DNA of 64,000 nt from an uncultured Oscillospiraceae bacterium (GCA_900546265.1 URCA01000003.1:85162-149161); one strand, 5' to 3'. Counted from the stretch's first letter, positions 15,871-25,051 are shown. Numbers and translations: made by a program. Notes: generated from the letters alone by a model not told the origin.

Positions 15871-18800
15871 TCATGCTATTTGCTGTTCGCCCCAGCGGAT
15901 ATGGAAAACCCCCTTTTCGTCCATCTCACGGTGCATGAGAAGGGAGAGCAGGTCGTAATCCACGCCGAAGCGGTCATAAATTTCATCCAAATCAGTGTTC
16001 TGTCCTTTCATAAACAGATTGATTTTTTCCTTTGCCAGCACCATCTGCATCAGGTTGGACTCGATGCTTCCCGCATAGGTGACAAAGTAGATGTCCTTCC
16101 ATTCTGTAGAATTGTAGCGGATAAACCGCATATAGAACTGGCTCATTTTCGCGTTGTTGTAGTGCATCTCCGGGATAATAATGCGGTTGACATACTCGAA
16201 ATTGACGCTTGACGGAAGGCTTTGCTGCGTACAAAGCAAAATCCCGTTGCCGCTCTCTTTCAGTGTCTTCCGCAGCTTTCGTCTTTGTGCAAAGCTGGTT
16301 GTCCCGCCCGTCACCGCAAAAACGGTACGGTTTGGGAAGGCCTCCTCCAGTGCAGCTTTGTAGGAATCCAGGACCACTTTGTGACGGACGCCTATGGCTA
16401 CAATCTCATTTTCAAACCGGCCGGCCAAATCCACAACACGGCGTATCTTGGTGGGTAAGCTGCCCTGATATTCTTCAACCGTGTCCGGCGCCGCGCTGAT
16501 CCGCAGCAGCAGCGTAATCTGCTGTATCAAACGCATCATAGCATCCTTTCGGGAATTTCCCGTACTGGAGAAGTAGTTTTCCCGCATTTTCCAGAACTCC
16601 TTCATCGCCATCTGGTACACATCCCGTTCATCCTGGGTAAAAGGCACCAGCTCCTGATGAATCCGTCGAATTTCTCTGCCGACGATTTCCGGAAAGGTAC
16701 GGGTGATAACCGTCTTACCGAGAATTTCACTGAGTGCGTCCGCATTGTAGATGTCCTGTGTGCGCTGTCCCACTCCGAATACAGTAATCTTCTCCGGCAG
16801 ATGGGAGGCTGTGAACAGCCGGTATCCCTCCTTATAGGCAGGGATGGGCTTTCCAAAATAGGGATTATCCTTACTGGACAGAAAATCGTCGCCGCGGTCA
16901 TAATGATAAATCCTCGGGCTCCATGACAGCATGTTGGCTGAATTGTTATACATCAGTTCCAGCTGCGGCGCAAACTCCGAGATGTTATTCCGCGTGCTTG
17001 TGCCGGTTGTCAGCAGCTTTGAACGGCAGCGCCGGAAACAGTCCAGTACAGCCTTGGCCCGGATGCTGGAAGGGTTGGTCATCTCATCGCTCTCATCAAA
17101 AACAAGGTGCAGCTTTTGACCGTACCTTCGCACCCATCGCTTAATCTGGCGGCGGTATGTACCCAGCTTGTTCAGCGTAATCAGGACAAAATCGCCCCGG
17201 CGTATCTTCTGCAAATCCGCAAGCTGCTCCACAAATACATAGGACAAGCCGTAGTTCGGCAAGACCACATCCCAGTTGTTGCGGATAGAGATGGCAGAAG
17301 ATACCACCCAGGTATGGTGGATGTTCTGTTTCTCCATCCGGTACAGTCCCGAGGCGATGCCGGCCAGCGTTTTGCCGCTGCCCTGTTCCCACTGAAGCAG
17401 CCCGTACCGCTTTTGCAGCATCAGGTTCAAATCGTGCCGCTGGATATCATTGAGGCGGATTTCCTCTTCGTTTTCAGAATCCCACAGATGAAAGTTTGCC
17501 AGCCATGCGCCGATCTCCGGGTCTTCCTCCATAGCGGCAAAGGGTCTGTTCTGTTTGATATATTCCCGCTGTTTTCTTCTCACCAGGCGTTCATAGCCGG
17601 GAAATTCCCACGCGCCGTCGGAAGAAACAATCTCGTACATCGGGACAGGCGCCCGTTTTTCCTCCGGAATCTGCCGGCACGCCTTGCCGCTGTAGCCCTT
17701 ATAAACAAAATCATAGTCCCGTTTCACCAGGGCAATTTTATCCTGGGGAGGCTGGGTATTCTGCTTTTGAAGGGTGCGTTTCAGATAGGCAAGTACCTTT
17801 GCCTCCGTCAGCCTCTTCTTTGCCCACTCCTCGTACTTCATATCTTTCGGCTGCGTCTCCGTGCAGAACCGGTAAAAATACTCGTAGCACTTGGTATAGC
17901 TTTCCTTCAGCTTCGGATGGCACTTGATCTGATAGAGCATCTTCTGCACCTGGTATAAAAAAACCGATGACAATTCCTTTTCCTTTGCAAGCTCCCGCAC
18001 GGCGGAATACCGGTTCTTTTCCAGCAGCTGGGCGGCGGCTTGCAGCAGATGTTCGGAAATCCATGCTGCTTCTCTCACGCAGTCAAAGCCGACGGTTAAA
18101 AACCGGTCTACTTTGATGTGGTATGGCTGTGCCTCAAGTCCCTCACCGCGCTTCTGCCAGAATTGCAGCTTAACCGGATAGTGCCACACACCCAAAAAAG
18201 AAAAAGCATTTGCAGGCAGGGCGACATGCCCTAAAAAGCTGAAGCGTTCTTCCATCTCCCGGATATATGCCCCATCGGAAAAGTCATCCGACAAAAAGGC
18301 CGCGGGGACAATCATCGCCAGAATCCCAAAAGGCTTTAGCAGCTCTGCCGCCTTCCAGCAGTAATAAAGCTGTGAAAGCGTCTTTTCATCATCCTCCACC
18401 CACCATCGAAGATTGTACGGAGGATTCCCCACCACATAATCAAAGCGGATGGACGGTTGGTAGGAGCGAATATCGCCGTTCACCAGGTTCGCACGGGGAT
18501 AGAGATACTTCGCTACCTTATATGCCTTCATGTCCAGCTCACAGCCGTACAGATTGTTTTCTGCCGGCATGAAATTGAAAAAGGCCCCTGCACCGCAGGT
18601 CAGATCGGCAACAGCCGCGTCCGAAGGTGGAGATAATGCTTTCGTCACCAGATGGCAAAGCACGGGCGGGGTAAAAAACTGCCCGTTCTCAATCTCCTTC
18701 TTGGCCTTGCTGTACGAAGCGTAATTTTCATAATCCTGCCGGCTCAGGCCGTGCAGGCCGCCGTCACCCGTATACAGGTTATAGATGTCATCGCCGCTGA

Positions 18801-18906
18801 TCCCATAGTCCCCGGCTTTGCCGCTGTCAATAAGATACAGCAGTTTTTCATTCGTTTCCTGCCGCTTGTCCTGCGGTACAACGGTATCATAAACCGCATA
18901 CTTCAT
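15871..18906 (-). CDS. N6-adenine methylase fused to SF2 helicase
   Basis: A 1011-residue protein with two enzyme parts. Residues about 70-260 form a gamma-type adenine methylase with SAM motif DLTCGAGAFF at 101-110 and catalytic NPPY at 161-164. Residues about 480-950 form a SNF2/DEAD-like helicase: Walker A EQGSGKT near 507, DESD near 594, and a late motif QFYMRFIRY. No nuclease motif is visible, so it is not an obvious restriction enzyme. The start at 18906 has GGAGGTGATGAG ahead. Fusions of this kind are frequent in Clostridial conjugative elements, next to DUF4942 as here, and may methylate and remodel element DNA to escape host restriction; that role is inferred. Confidence 0.8.
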   Translation of the reverse strand: MKYAVYDTVVPQDKRQETNEKLLYLIDSGKAGDYGISGDDIYNLYTGDGGLHGLSRQDYENYASYSKAKKEIENGQFFTPPVLCHLVTKALSPPSDAAVADLTCGAGAFFNFMPAENNLYGCELDMKAYKVAKYLYPRANLVNGDIRSYQPSIRFDYVVGNPPYNLRWWVEDDEKTLSQLYYCWKAAELLKPFGILAMIVPAAFLSDDFSDGAYIREMEERFSFLGHVALPANAFSFLGVWHYPVKLQFWQKRGEGLEAQPYHIKVDRFLTVGFDCVREAAWISEHLLQAAAQLLEKNRYSAVRELAKEKELSSVFLYQVQKMLYQIKCHPKLKESYTKCYEYFYRFCTETQPKDMKYEEWAKKRLTEAKVLAYLKRTLQKQNTQPPQDKIALVKRDYDFVYKGYSGKACRQIPEEKRAPVPMYEIVSSDGAWEFPGYERLVRRKQREYIKQNRPFAAMEEDPEIGAWLANFHLWDSENEEEIRLNDIQRHDLNLMLQKRYGLLQWEQGSGKTLAGIASGLYRMEKQNIHHTWVVSSAISIRNNWDVVLPNYGLSYVFVEQLADLQKIRRGDFVLITLNKLGTYRRQIKRWVRRYGQKLHLVFDESDEMTNPSSIRAKAVLDCFRRCRSKLLTTGTSTRNNISEFAPQLELMYNNSANMLSWSPRIYHYDRGDDFLSSKDNPYFGKPIPAYKEGYRLFTASHLPEKITVFGVGQRTQDIYNADALSEILGKTVITRTFPEIVGREIRRIHQELVPFTQDERDVYQMAMKEFWKMRENYFSSTGNSRKDAMMRLIQQITLLLRISAAPDTVEEYQGSLPTKIRRVVDLAGRFENEIVAIGVRHKVVLDSYKAALEEAFPNRTVFAVTGGTTSFAQRRKLRKTLKESGNGILLCTQQSLPSSVNFEYVNRIIIPEMHYNNAKMSQFYMRFIRYNSTEWKDIYFVTYAGSIESNLMQMVLAKEKINLFMKGQNTDLDEIYDRFGVDYDLLSLLMHREMDEKGVFHIRWGEQQIA

Positions 18907-18919
18907 CTCATCACCTCCA

Positions 18920-19810
18920 TCAGCAGACAAGCCCCAGAAACTCGGACACAAACCGGCTGGCATAATCCTTGCTCTTGAATTTGATGTCTACGCGCCCATT
19001 CTTGAACATTCGCAGCGATTGAAGCTTGGTGTAAGTAGAAAAACTGATAACCGGTTCCTCCTTATAGCTCCAGTCAAGCAGGTTGGCGATGCCGGCGGGA
19101 TAATATCCTAAAGCCTCTGTTTCAAAATATGCCAGCCCCCGCAGGATTTCTTTCATGCTGTCGTTCAAACTCCATTTCTCAAATATCGTGTCAAAACGGC
19201 AGCCATAGGTAAACCGGACAGTATCATTTTTCAGTTCATACTCCGCTTTTCCGCTATAAGTATGCCAGGCCGCCTTGTGGCACCCTTCCTTGATTTCATC
19301 CAGCGCCCGTTCCAGAAAAGTCCGGCCCCCGAGCTGGACAAATATTTGCTCCAATACCTCCTTGTAGTCCACCGTCATAGTGCGCAGCTTTTGATGGTAT
19401 TCGGTTACTGCCTCCGTATTCGGAGAAAAATAATCTTTCTTGGGCTTATGCGGCAGCAGCATGTCGATGATGCTGTCAGCGTCGAGGGATACCTTATACC
19501 TGCTGTTAAAGTAACGCACCAGGTTGGAAATAAACAGGTCGTTCAACTTTTCCAGCTGATTTCGAATGTCCTGTTCGGAAAAATGAGGAAGATATGTATA
19601 CTTCTGCACATTGTTCCAGACCGCTGCGGCCGGCTCCAAAAGCTTTGACTGCCGGCTGACAATATCTGTCCACATATACTCCAATTCGTTTAATGAAGCC
19701 TTTGCGTCCATATACGCCGCCTGATGTGCCTCGCAAAACTGCCGGTCTGTTTCCGAAATCCGGTTGTCCGCTTCAATTTGTACGGCGTTCAGCTTATCCA
19801 ATGCATTCAT
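18920..19810 (-). CDS. DUF4942 family protein
   Basis: A 296-residue protein with the DUF4942 layout: a helical start (MNALDKLNAVQIEADNRI), then FCEAHQAAYMDAKASL, and a central region ending before a C-terminal block SLRMFKNGRVDIKFKS. DUF4942 genes are typically found next to or fused with SAM methylases in mobile elements; this gene ends 13 bases before the methylase-helicase start. It may supply DNA recognition or regulate the methylase. Function is unproven. Confidence 0.75.
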   Translation of the reverse strand: MNALDKLNAVQIEADNRISETDRQFCEAHQAAYMDAKASLNELEYMWTDIVSRQSKLLEPAAAVWNNVQKYTYLPHFSEQDIRNQLEKLNDLFISNLVRYFNSRYKVSLDADSIIDMLLPHKPKKDYFSPNTEAVTEYHQKLRTMTVDYKEVLEQIFVQLGGRTFLERALDEIKEGCHKAAWHTYSGKAEYELKNDTVRFTYGCRFDTIFEKWSLNDSMKEILRGLAYFETEALGYYPAGIANLLDWSYKEEPVISFSTYTKLQSLRMFKNGRVDIKFKSKDYASRFVSEFLGLVC

Positions 19811-19828
19811 GCAAACAAGCCCCTTTCC

Positions 19829-20311
19829 TTAAAAATGATACTGGCAGACACCGCCGATATAATACGGGGTATCCACCCTGCCTGTCCGCAGGAATTCATC
19901 CATTGTCAGCAGTTCTTCCGAATCCGTATAGATATAAACCCCATGTGTATTATTGAACTGCCGGTTCGCCGTAAAAAGCAGGTTTGAGACAGCAAAAAAA
20001 TCCATAAATTCTCTTTCATCAAGGGCGTCAAGAGCTTTGATGGTTTGTTTGAAGCCCTTGAAGTTTTCATAAAAATAGTTGCTCAACAGCATATATCCGC
20101 TTAAAGTAAGCGTTTTACCCTTGATTTTCCCCAGACGGTTGCTTTCCAGCCACTCGGCTAACATTTCGATCTCGTAGTTTCTGTTGGCAGCAATTTTTAC
20201 ACAGTCGGCAACTTTCCCAATAAAGGAATGGTTTAAAAAGCTGTCGGACGTAATGTAATCTTCCTCGGAGATAGGTTTTTCGGCAACCTGATAAATGTTT
20301 TTATACACCAT
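19829..20311 (-). CDS. Conserved mobile-element protein of unknown function
   Basis: A 160-residue protein starting MVYKNIYQVAEKPISEEDY; AAGGAGGATT lies directly ahead of the ATG at 20311. It is largely helical with aromatic-rich stretches (LLSNYFYENFKGFKQ) and ends GVCQYHF. I do not recognise a domain. It precedes the DUF4942 gene by 18 bases and probably belongs to the same transcript, which starts after a terminator hairpin. Confidence 0.6.
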   Translation of the reverse strand: MVYKNIYQVAEKPISEEDYITSDSFLNHSFIGKVADCVKIAANRNYEIEMLAEWLESNRLGKIKGKTLTLSGYMLLSNYFYENFKGFKQTIKALDALDEREFMDFFAVSNLLFTANRQFNNTHGVYIYTDSEELLTMDEFLRTGRVDTPYYIGGVCQYHF

Positions 20312-20331
20312 AATCCTCCTTGTCTTTGTAT

Positions 20332-20372
20332 CAAAATAAAGAGACAGCACAACCGATAAGCTGTGCTGTCTC
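20332..20372 (-). terminator. Terminator after the 76-residue protein gene
   Basis: GAGACAGCACA (20341-20351) pairs exactly with TGTGCTGTCTC (20362-20372); on the minus strand TTTATTTTG follows. Confidence 0.75.
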
Positions 20373-20396
20373 TCCAATCTTCCTTTGTCCCGACAT

Positions 20397-20627
20397 TTAC
20401 GCGCACATGCGCAGCGCATGGAGCGCCGCAGCCGCGCCCGGAACCGGGGCCATTGATACCTGATAAACGGTGTTCATCGTTTCAAAATGAACGAATACAT
20501 CGGTGACTTCCAAAATCTCCACGACCCTTGAGGTGCGGATAATGTCGCCGCCGCGCTGTATAATCGCACACTGTCCCTCTTTCAAGGGGGACAAAAGGCG
20601 TCCGCTCAGGGAAACATGCTTTTTCAT
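20397..20627 (-). CDS. Small conserved protein of unknown function
   Basis: A 76-residue protein starting MKKHVSLSGRLLSPLKEGQ, with AAGGAGGTC ahead. It looks like a small beta protein (GDIIRTSRVVEILEVTDVFVHFET) and is probably OB- or SH3-like, but I recognise no family. It is the last gene before a strong terminator and is preceded by a sigma-like gene 24 bases upstream. Confidence 0.6.
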   Translation of the reverse strand: MKKHVSLSGRLLSPLKEGQCAIIQRGGDIIRTSRVVEILEVTDVFVHFETMNTVYQVSMAPVPGAAAALHALRMCA

Positions 20628-20651
20628 TCTTCCGTTGACCTCCTTGTCTCG

Positions 20652-21185
20652 TTATCCCAGTAAGACCTGCACGACCGTATCATATGTTCCGGCCAGCAGC
20701 TGCTTGATGTCATGGAAAGTAATGCGCTCGGCTTTGGCGATATCGTGCATTCCTGCGCCGTCCAGCTTCATGCGGATAATCCGCATTTCTTTGGACGGCA
20801 GCTTTTTTGCCAGTGAGTGGAGGATTAACTCTGTCTCCAGCTGCACCATCAATTCATCCTGCCAATCAGTGGCACAACGATTATCCACTTCTTCAGCAAT
20901 ACCGAAATGACAAAGACTGGTAAGTGGAATCCGTTTCTCCCTAGTAAGATATTCATAATGATGATTTAACTCGCGCTTCATCTTTTTCCATGCCACAGTA
21001 GCAAATTTGTACCTTTGCAGCTTTGGATTCTCGCAATACTCCTGTACCGCGCACAAATATCCGAAGACCACTATGTCGTAATACTGGCCGGACGCCAGAC
21101 CATTTTCCTTTAAGAAGGCGTACACCAGGTCGTGGTTTTCTTCAGCAAATTTTCGCTGTTCGTCCGTCAAGGCTTTCATCGTCAT
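20652..21185 (-). CDS. Sigma-70-like transcription factor (element-encoded, A)
   Basis: A 177-residue protein. An N-terminal helical part (KFAEENHDLVYAFLKENGL) resembles sigma region 2 of small sigma factors, and the C-terminal half (MRIIRMKLDGAGMHDIAKAERITFHDIKQLL) resembles region 4 with its helix-turn-helix. The ATG at 21185 follows GGAGGGATAAGA; the frame is open further upstream but lies in the preceding gene's end. Two other sigma-like genes occur in the window (28070-28681 and 52097-52681). It may direct expression of transfer genes; this is inference. Confidence 0.65.
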   Translation of the reverse strand: MTMKALTDEQRKFAEENHDLVYAFLKENGLASGQYYDIVVFGYLCAVQEYCENPKLQRYKFATVAWKKMKRELNHHYEYLTREKRIPLTSLCHFGIAEEVDNRCATDWQDELMVQLETELILHSLAKKLPSKEMRIIRMKLDGAGMHDIAKAERITFHDIKQLLAGTYDTVVQVLLG

Positions 21186-21282
21186 TCTTATCCCTCCAAA
21201 ATAGAAAGGGGTGCTGCCAGCTCTAACCAGCAGCATCCTCTTTCCCAACTTTTCGCGCAGCACAGCCGCGCATATGGTTTCT

Positions 21283-22116
21283 TTATGCCGGCAAAGCCTC
21301 ACGCTCGCCGTCGATTGTCCCTGGGCTGGAAATTGCAAAATGCTCGCCGCTTTCCAGTGTCGAATAGCGGGAATCATTGTCATACATGCCTTCCGCCTCC
21401 GTGCGGGTTTCTGAATCTGCGGCGCGCTGTTGGAGCATCATTTTGATTTGCTCCCGGAAGGTGTCCGCATATTGCTTCACCTGCGCCAGCTCTTCCCCAG
21501 AGAAGTCGTACAGCTTCCGGAAAGTCGCCACACTGTAGGTGTTTGAGCCGTTGTCCACACGCTTCAGCCCAATCTCCACAATGCTGCTCCAGACGGGGCG
21601 GCGGCGGGAGACAAAGGATACGCTCATAAAATCGCTGAACGGGCGGATGCTTGTGGGAGGCAGCGAAAGGAGAATCGGGATATACTCCCCGCTGCGCAGG
21701 ATATACAGATGCCGCATATTTTTGCAGGCCTTGCCTTTCCCGTCTGTGCCAAACTTGTTAAGCTCGCACAGGGCGCAGGCCCCGCCGGGCGTACCGATCC
21801 CAAGCTTTCCATCAACGGAAGAGCACAAAGGCGCTACATTGTCATCATACTCCGCACCCTCCGGCCAGTAAGCGCCGGCCTGATGGTTGTAAATGATTAC
21901 ACCCCTCAGCGTCTTTTCGTATTCCGGGTTTTCCGGGTCATCGCCGGGTATTTCAAACTGAAGCGCACCGCCGGCTGGAATCTTCACACGCTGGAAGCTC
22001 ATCTGCAGGCCGTCGAAATCCTCGGACAGATCTTCGTTGGAAAAATCGCTTTCAATCATGGTGGGAAGGGTGAAGTTTTTGACTTCAGCCAAAGCATTCT
22101 CATTGTTGTAAATCAT
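21283..22116 (-). CDS. Conserved mobile-element protein sharing a C-terminal tail with SSB
   Basis: A 277-residue protein. The middle has a probable zinc site, CALCELNKF followed by KACKNM near residue 125. The start is preceded by AGGAGGATTTGATTT. The C-terminus reads TIDGEREALPA; the single-stranded DNA-binding protein at 24159-24572 ends VIDGEREALPD. The two coding tails differ at several silent positions, so the match is conserved at protein level. The tail suggests that both proteins dock on a common partner or that this protein also works on single-stranded DNA. I do not recognise the main domain. Confidence 0.6.
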   Translation of the reverse strand: MIYNNENALAEVKNFTLPTMIESDFSNEDLSEDFDGLQMSFQRVKIPAGGALQFEIPGDDPENPEYEKTLRGVIIYNHQAGAYWPEGAEYDDNVAPLCSSVDGKLGIGTPGGACALCELNKFGTDGKGKACKNMRHLYILRSGEYIPILLSLPPTSIRPFSDFMSVSFVSRRRPVWSSIVEIGLKRVDNGSNTYSVATFRKLYDFSGEELAQVKQYADTFREQIKMMLQQRAADSETRTEAEGMYDNDSRYSTLESGEHFAISSPGTIDGEREALPA

Positions 22117-22148
22117 AAATCAAATCCTCCTAATATCATTTGCAGCAA

Positions 22149-23225
22149 TCACGCTGCCATCTGGTTGATACTGTTCCATCTTTTTGCGGGCATCGACAGG
22201 ATATTGTAGCCGATGCTTTCCAAATCGGTCGCCCGGTCATAACTCGCCACATCCTGGCTGTACCGGGTAACCGCGTTGGCAAGCCCGTAAAGCGTCAGAT
22301 CCTTGCCCTCAATCAGGTGCTGCAAGACACCGGGATGCTCCTCATCCGTAATACCAAAATCACGGCTTGCCAGACGGACCACCTCCGGTACGTTTGCCGT
22401 ATTCATTTTGACGGCTGCCGCCTCCTGCATCATCCCGACAACACGGCTGAAATTCGCTTCATCAACCGCCGCACGGACGGTATCCTGAATTTTCAGCATA
22501 AACGCATGGTCATCTGCCGCCAGTGTTTCTGCGGAATATAGCAAAAAGTTTTCGTCCGCCGAATTGATGCGGCCCACATGATTGCGCCTGGTTGCAGCGT
22601 CGTTTACCACCATACCGTTTTTGCACACCAGACGGTAGACCAAAGGCTGGATATTGACCGAGCCAAGCCCCACCTCGCTGTTGCTGATAATGACGCCGGC
22701 CTGTACGATATCGCCCGGCACGACTTCCTGTTGGAGCCGGGGGTTTACCACCTTGATATACATTCTGTCCTCTGTGATCTGGCAGCTCTCAAACCGTGCG
22801 TCCGGTATTTCACCAATAATCGGTAAAACCGCCTCGGCTATCTGCAAATGGTCCAGGCGCAGATAGCGGTTGCTGAGGAAGGCCCGTGCCTTGCCGTCCA
22901 GCACCCGCAGCATCCGTTGAGAATCGGAACGCTCAAACCAGCTGTTGACATTCACGGTCAACAGCTCAGGGTTTTCCTCCCGCATCTTCTCGTAATACTT
23001 TACAGGTATGGATAAATGCGTGCCGATCTGCCGGTGTGCATTTGGTCCTATGTCCAAGGGCTCAATGCGGTCTCCCGCATTTTCATCCAGGACACGAAGG
23101 ACTACATCTGTGCCGGAAGGTTCCATCTGCAAGCGCCGGGTGCTGACGATATAATCCTCCTTGGAATCCTTCTGACGCAGAATTTCCGCTGCCAGCTCCT
23201 GGATGGTCAACCCGGATTTCATCAT
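22149..23225 (-). CDS. DUF932 family protein
   Basis: A 358-residue protein matching the DUF932 phage/plasmid-like family: an N-terminal module with a RRLQM region, then HLSIPVKYYEKM near residue 92, ARAFLSNRYLRLDH near residue 135, and a C-terminal helical part. Members occur in phages, plasmids and conjugative elements, often with SSB and recombination genes. Their biochemical role is not established. AAAGGAGTGACGA precedes the ATG at 23225. It sits between the tail-sharing protein and a membrane protein. Confidence 0.8.
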   Translation of the reverse strand: MMKSGLTIQELAAEILRQKDSKEDYIVSTRRLQMEPSGTDVVLRVLDENAGDRIEPLDIGPNAHRQIGTHLSIPVKYYEKMREENPELLTVNVNSWFERSDSQRMLRVLDGKARAFLSNRYLRLDHLQIAEAVLPIIGEIPDARFESCQITEDRMYIKVVNPRLQQEVVPGDIVQAGVIISNSEVGLGSVNIQPLVYRLVCKNGMVVNDAATRRNHVGRINSADENFLLYSAETLAADDHAFMLKIQDTVRAAVDEANFSRVVGMMQEAAAVKMNTANVPEVVRLASRDFGITDEEHPGVLQHLIEGKDLTLYGLANAVTRYSQDVASYDRATDLESIGYNILSMPAKRWNSINQMAA

Positions 23226-23255
23226 TCGTCACTCCTTTCTTCCCGATTTTGTCTT

Positions 23256-24062
23256 TCACCAGGACAGGACCACGCCGTTTTCCGTAATATCGGCCGCCAT
23301 CCCCTCGCACTCAAAAACCTTTACAAGCCTCGGCCAGTAGGTTTTCTCCGGTACATTTTCAAATGCCGGACGGGTAATTTCAGAATCCGCCTGCTGAATG
23401 GCAATTTCTCCGTTTTCCCGGATTGTCAGGCTGTGATGCCCGCGGGAATGCAGGTCGGCAATCAAGCTCTCCAGTACGCTGCGCCCCTGCTTCTCGTACC
23501 AAATCTGAGGGTCTACCGGGGTCTGCTGCTGGGGAATGGTTTTCTTTTCCCCTGAAGCCTGTTGTACTTCGGCCATCGGCACGATTTTCAGCAATGAACA
23601 GCTAATATCGGCCTTCTGGTCAAAACTGACGTCGGCATAGTTGAAATCCGGTACACCGTACAGCTGAATTCTGCCCGTACCGCCTTTGGCGACGATTTTC
23701 TCCGGAAATTCCTCCAACCACTGCCAGGTAGCCTCCGGATAAGCCGATTGCAAATAGGCGGAAATACGGAAGTTCACATGACGAAGCAGGACAAGGCCCA
23801 CCGGATCGGAAATATCCGGTATGGACAATGCTTTCTTAGGAGACTGCTGCTTGCTCTTTTTACGCAGCTTCCGTGCCTCATGGCGATATTTCTGCGCTTT
23901 GAGATAGGGAAGCAGAAATTTTACTGCCGCCCATACTGCCCACGCAGCAAAAGCAACACTCAGCAGCCAGATTTGTACATTTCCCCGGATAAAGGCCATA
24001 ACCGCCAGCACGGCTACAATCAACACCGATACGCCTGACCATAGGCTTGTTTTCTTATTCAT
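23256..24062 (-). CDS. Membrane protein of unknown function
   Basis: A 268-residue protein with two adjacent membrane helices at residues about 7-25 and 30-48, then a basic stretch (RHEARKLRKKSKQQ) and a soluble cytoplasmic domain of about 190 residues. The ATG at 24062 gives a 9-base gap from AAAGG; ATG codons at 24071 and further upstream fit less well. I recognise no domain. It lies between the DUF932 gene and the SSB gene, with the terminator for SSB in between. Confidence 0.6.
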   Translation of the reverse strand: MNKKTSLWSGVSVLIVAVLAVMAFIRGNVQIWLLSVAFAAWAVWAAVKFLLPYLKAQKYRHEARKLRKKSKQQSPKKALSIPDISDPVGLVLLRHVNFRISAYLQSAYPEATWQWLEEFPEKIVAKGGTGRIQLYGVPDFNYADVSFDQKADISCSLLKIVPMAEVQQASGEKKTIPQQQTPVDPQIWYEKQGRSVLESLIADLHSRGHHSLTIRENGEIAIQQADSEITRPAFENVPEKTYWPRLVKVFECEGMAADITENGVVLSW

Positions 24063-24096
24063 TCGTTTCATCCTTTCTGAGACTTTTTCCCTAAAA

Positions 24097-24147
24097 TAAA
24101 AAAAGAGGGACCATATGCGTTCCTTTCTGAACACATACGGTCCCTCT
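24097..24147 (-). terminator. Strong terminator after ssb
   Basis: AGAGGGACC plus ATATG (24104-24117) pairs with CATACGGTCCCTCT (24134-24147); on the minus strand TTTTTTTATTTTAG follows. Confidence 0.9.
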
Positions 24148-24158
24148 TGGCGCCGAAC

Positions 24159-24572
24159 TCAGTCCGGCAAGGCTTCTCTTTCCCCGTCAATCACCCTCGA
24201 AATTTCTGCCGGTGATTCGGAGGATTTACCGTCCAAGGCTTTTGTTGCCGCCTTGTCTGTACCGACCGGGACGAAGCCCCAGTTATCAAGCAATACTTTC
24301 AGACGCTTATCCGTAGTAACACCGTCCCTCCTGGTGTATACCTCCAGTTCCAACGAGCCGGATACCCAGATAAGGCTGCCTTTCTTTACGCGAGCCCGGA
24401 CGAGCCTTTCGGCATCGTCTCCCATCGCGCAGATTTGAAGGTATTGCGTTCTGCGGTGCTCCTTGCTGCCGATATTCTCAGCAATATCAAAGCGCACATA
24501 CGGATGCTTGTTGATACTGGTCTTCAGTTCCAAATCAGCGGTTACCCGGCCGATTACATAGGTCTGTGCCAT
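24159..24572 (-). CDS. ssb: Single-stranded DNA-binding protein
   Basis: A 137-residue SSB with one OB fold: TYVIGRVTADLELKTS at the start, VRFDIAE, and GSLIWVSGSLELEVYTRRDG in the middle. The usual acidic DDDIPF-type tip is absent; the end is VIDGEREALPD, the tail shared with the 21283-22116 protein. The ATG at 24572 follows AAAGGAGCGAA. It is flanked by terminators, so it forms its own transcript. It probably coats the transferred single strand during conjugation or replication of the element. Confidence 0.9.
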   Translation of the reverse strand: MAQTYVIGRVTADLELKTSINKHPYVRFDIAENIGSKEHRRTQYLQICAMGDDAERLVRARVKKGSLIWVSGSLELEVYTRRDGVTTDKRLKVLLDNWGFVPVGTDKAATKALDGKSSESPAEISRVIDGEREALPD

Positions 24573-24611
24573 TTCGCTCCTTTCTGCCTTTCGGCTAAAA
24601 TATCTATATAC

Positions 24612-24670
24612 AAAAAAGCGCCGGCACACAGTTTCCGCCCCTAAGGGCAAAACCGTACTGTCGGCACTTT
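24612..24670 (-). terminator. Terminator ahead of ssb
   Basis: On the minus strand AAAGTGCCG..CAGT pairs with ACTG..GCCGGCGCTTT, with an inner GCCC/GGGC hairpin, then TTTTTT. It would stop read-through from the abiE side, or act as an attenuator for ssb. The bases 24671-24846 hold no gene I can support. Confidence 0.6.
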
Positions 24671-24846
24671 GAATACAAACTTGACAAACGTGTGCAATGT
24701 GAGAAGCTTCCCACGATACAAGCAAGTATGCCTGCAAATCCTAACGGATCACGCACAAAAAATCAATTACAAGGGTATTGTAACACTATATCTTGTGTTT
24801 GTCAAGCGCGTATAATCAATATATAGATATTTACTGTAATAAATTC

Positions 24847-25026
24847 TTATGTGTCCCCATACAAATACTCTATTGTGTCTTTCCACTGTGCAGCAGAAAA
24901 ATCTTTTGGATCCAACTGATGCAATATGGTTCGCGCTTTTCGATTATCGTATTCTTTCAGCCGCATGTCCGACAGGTATTCACATCCGACTAACCTATAC
25001 AGTACGTCCAAAGGCGATTCTTTCAT
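24847..25026 (-). CDS. Small protein of unknown function (59 residues)
   Basis: A short frame starting MKESPLDVLYRLVGCEYLSD and ending YLYGDT. GGAGGAT lies upstream of the ATG, though 11-13 bases away. Codon content looks coding, and small proteins beginning with the same pattern (DVLYRL.GC.YLSD) recur in Clostridial conjugative elements as I remember them. It sits between the abiE operon and ssb. Function unknown. Confidence 0.55.
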   Translation of the reverse strand: MKESPLDVLYRLVGCEYLSDMRLKEYDNRKARTILHQLDPKDFSAAQWKDTIEYLYGDT

Positions 25027-25051
25027 AAGTACAGTTTATCCTCCTATATAG

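Noticed and set aside
17107..17958. Plus-strand open frame of 283 codons
   Set aside because: Antisense to the methylase-helicase whose motifs are intact.
24671..24846. Small genes or RNA in the ssb-abiE gap left of the 59-residue gene
   Set aside because: A few AT-rich promoter-like strings are present, but no frame, stem or consensus strong enough to report.
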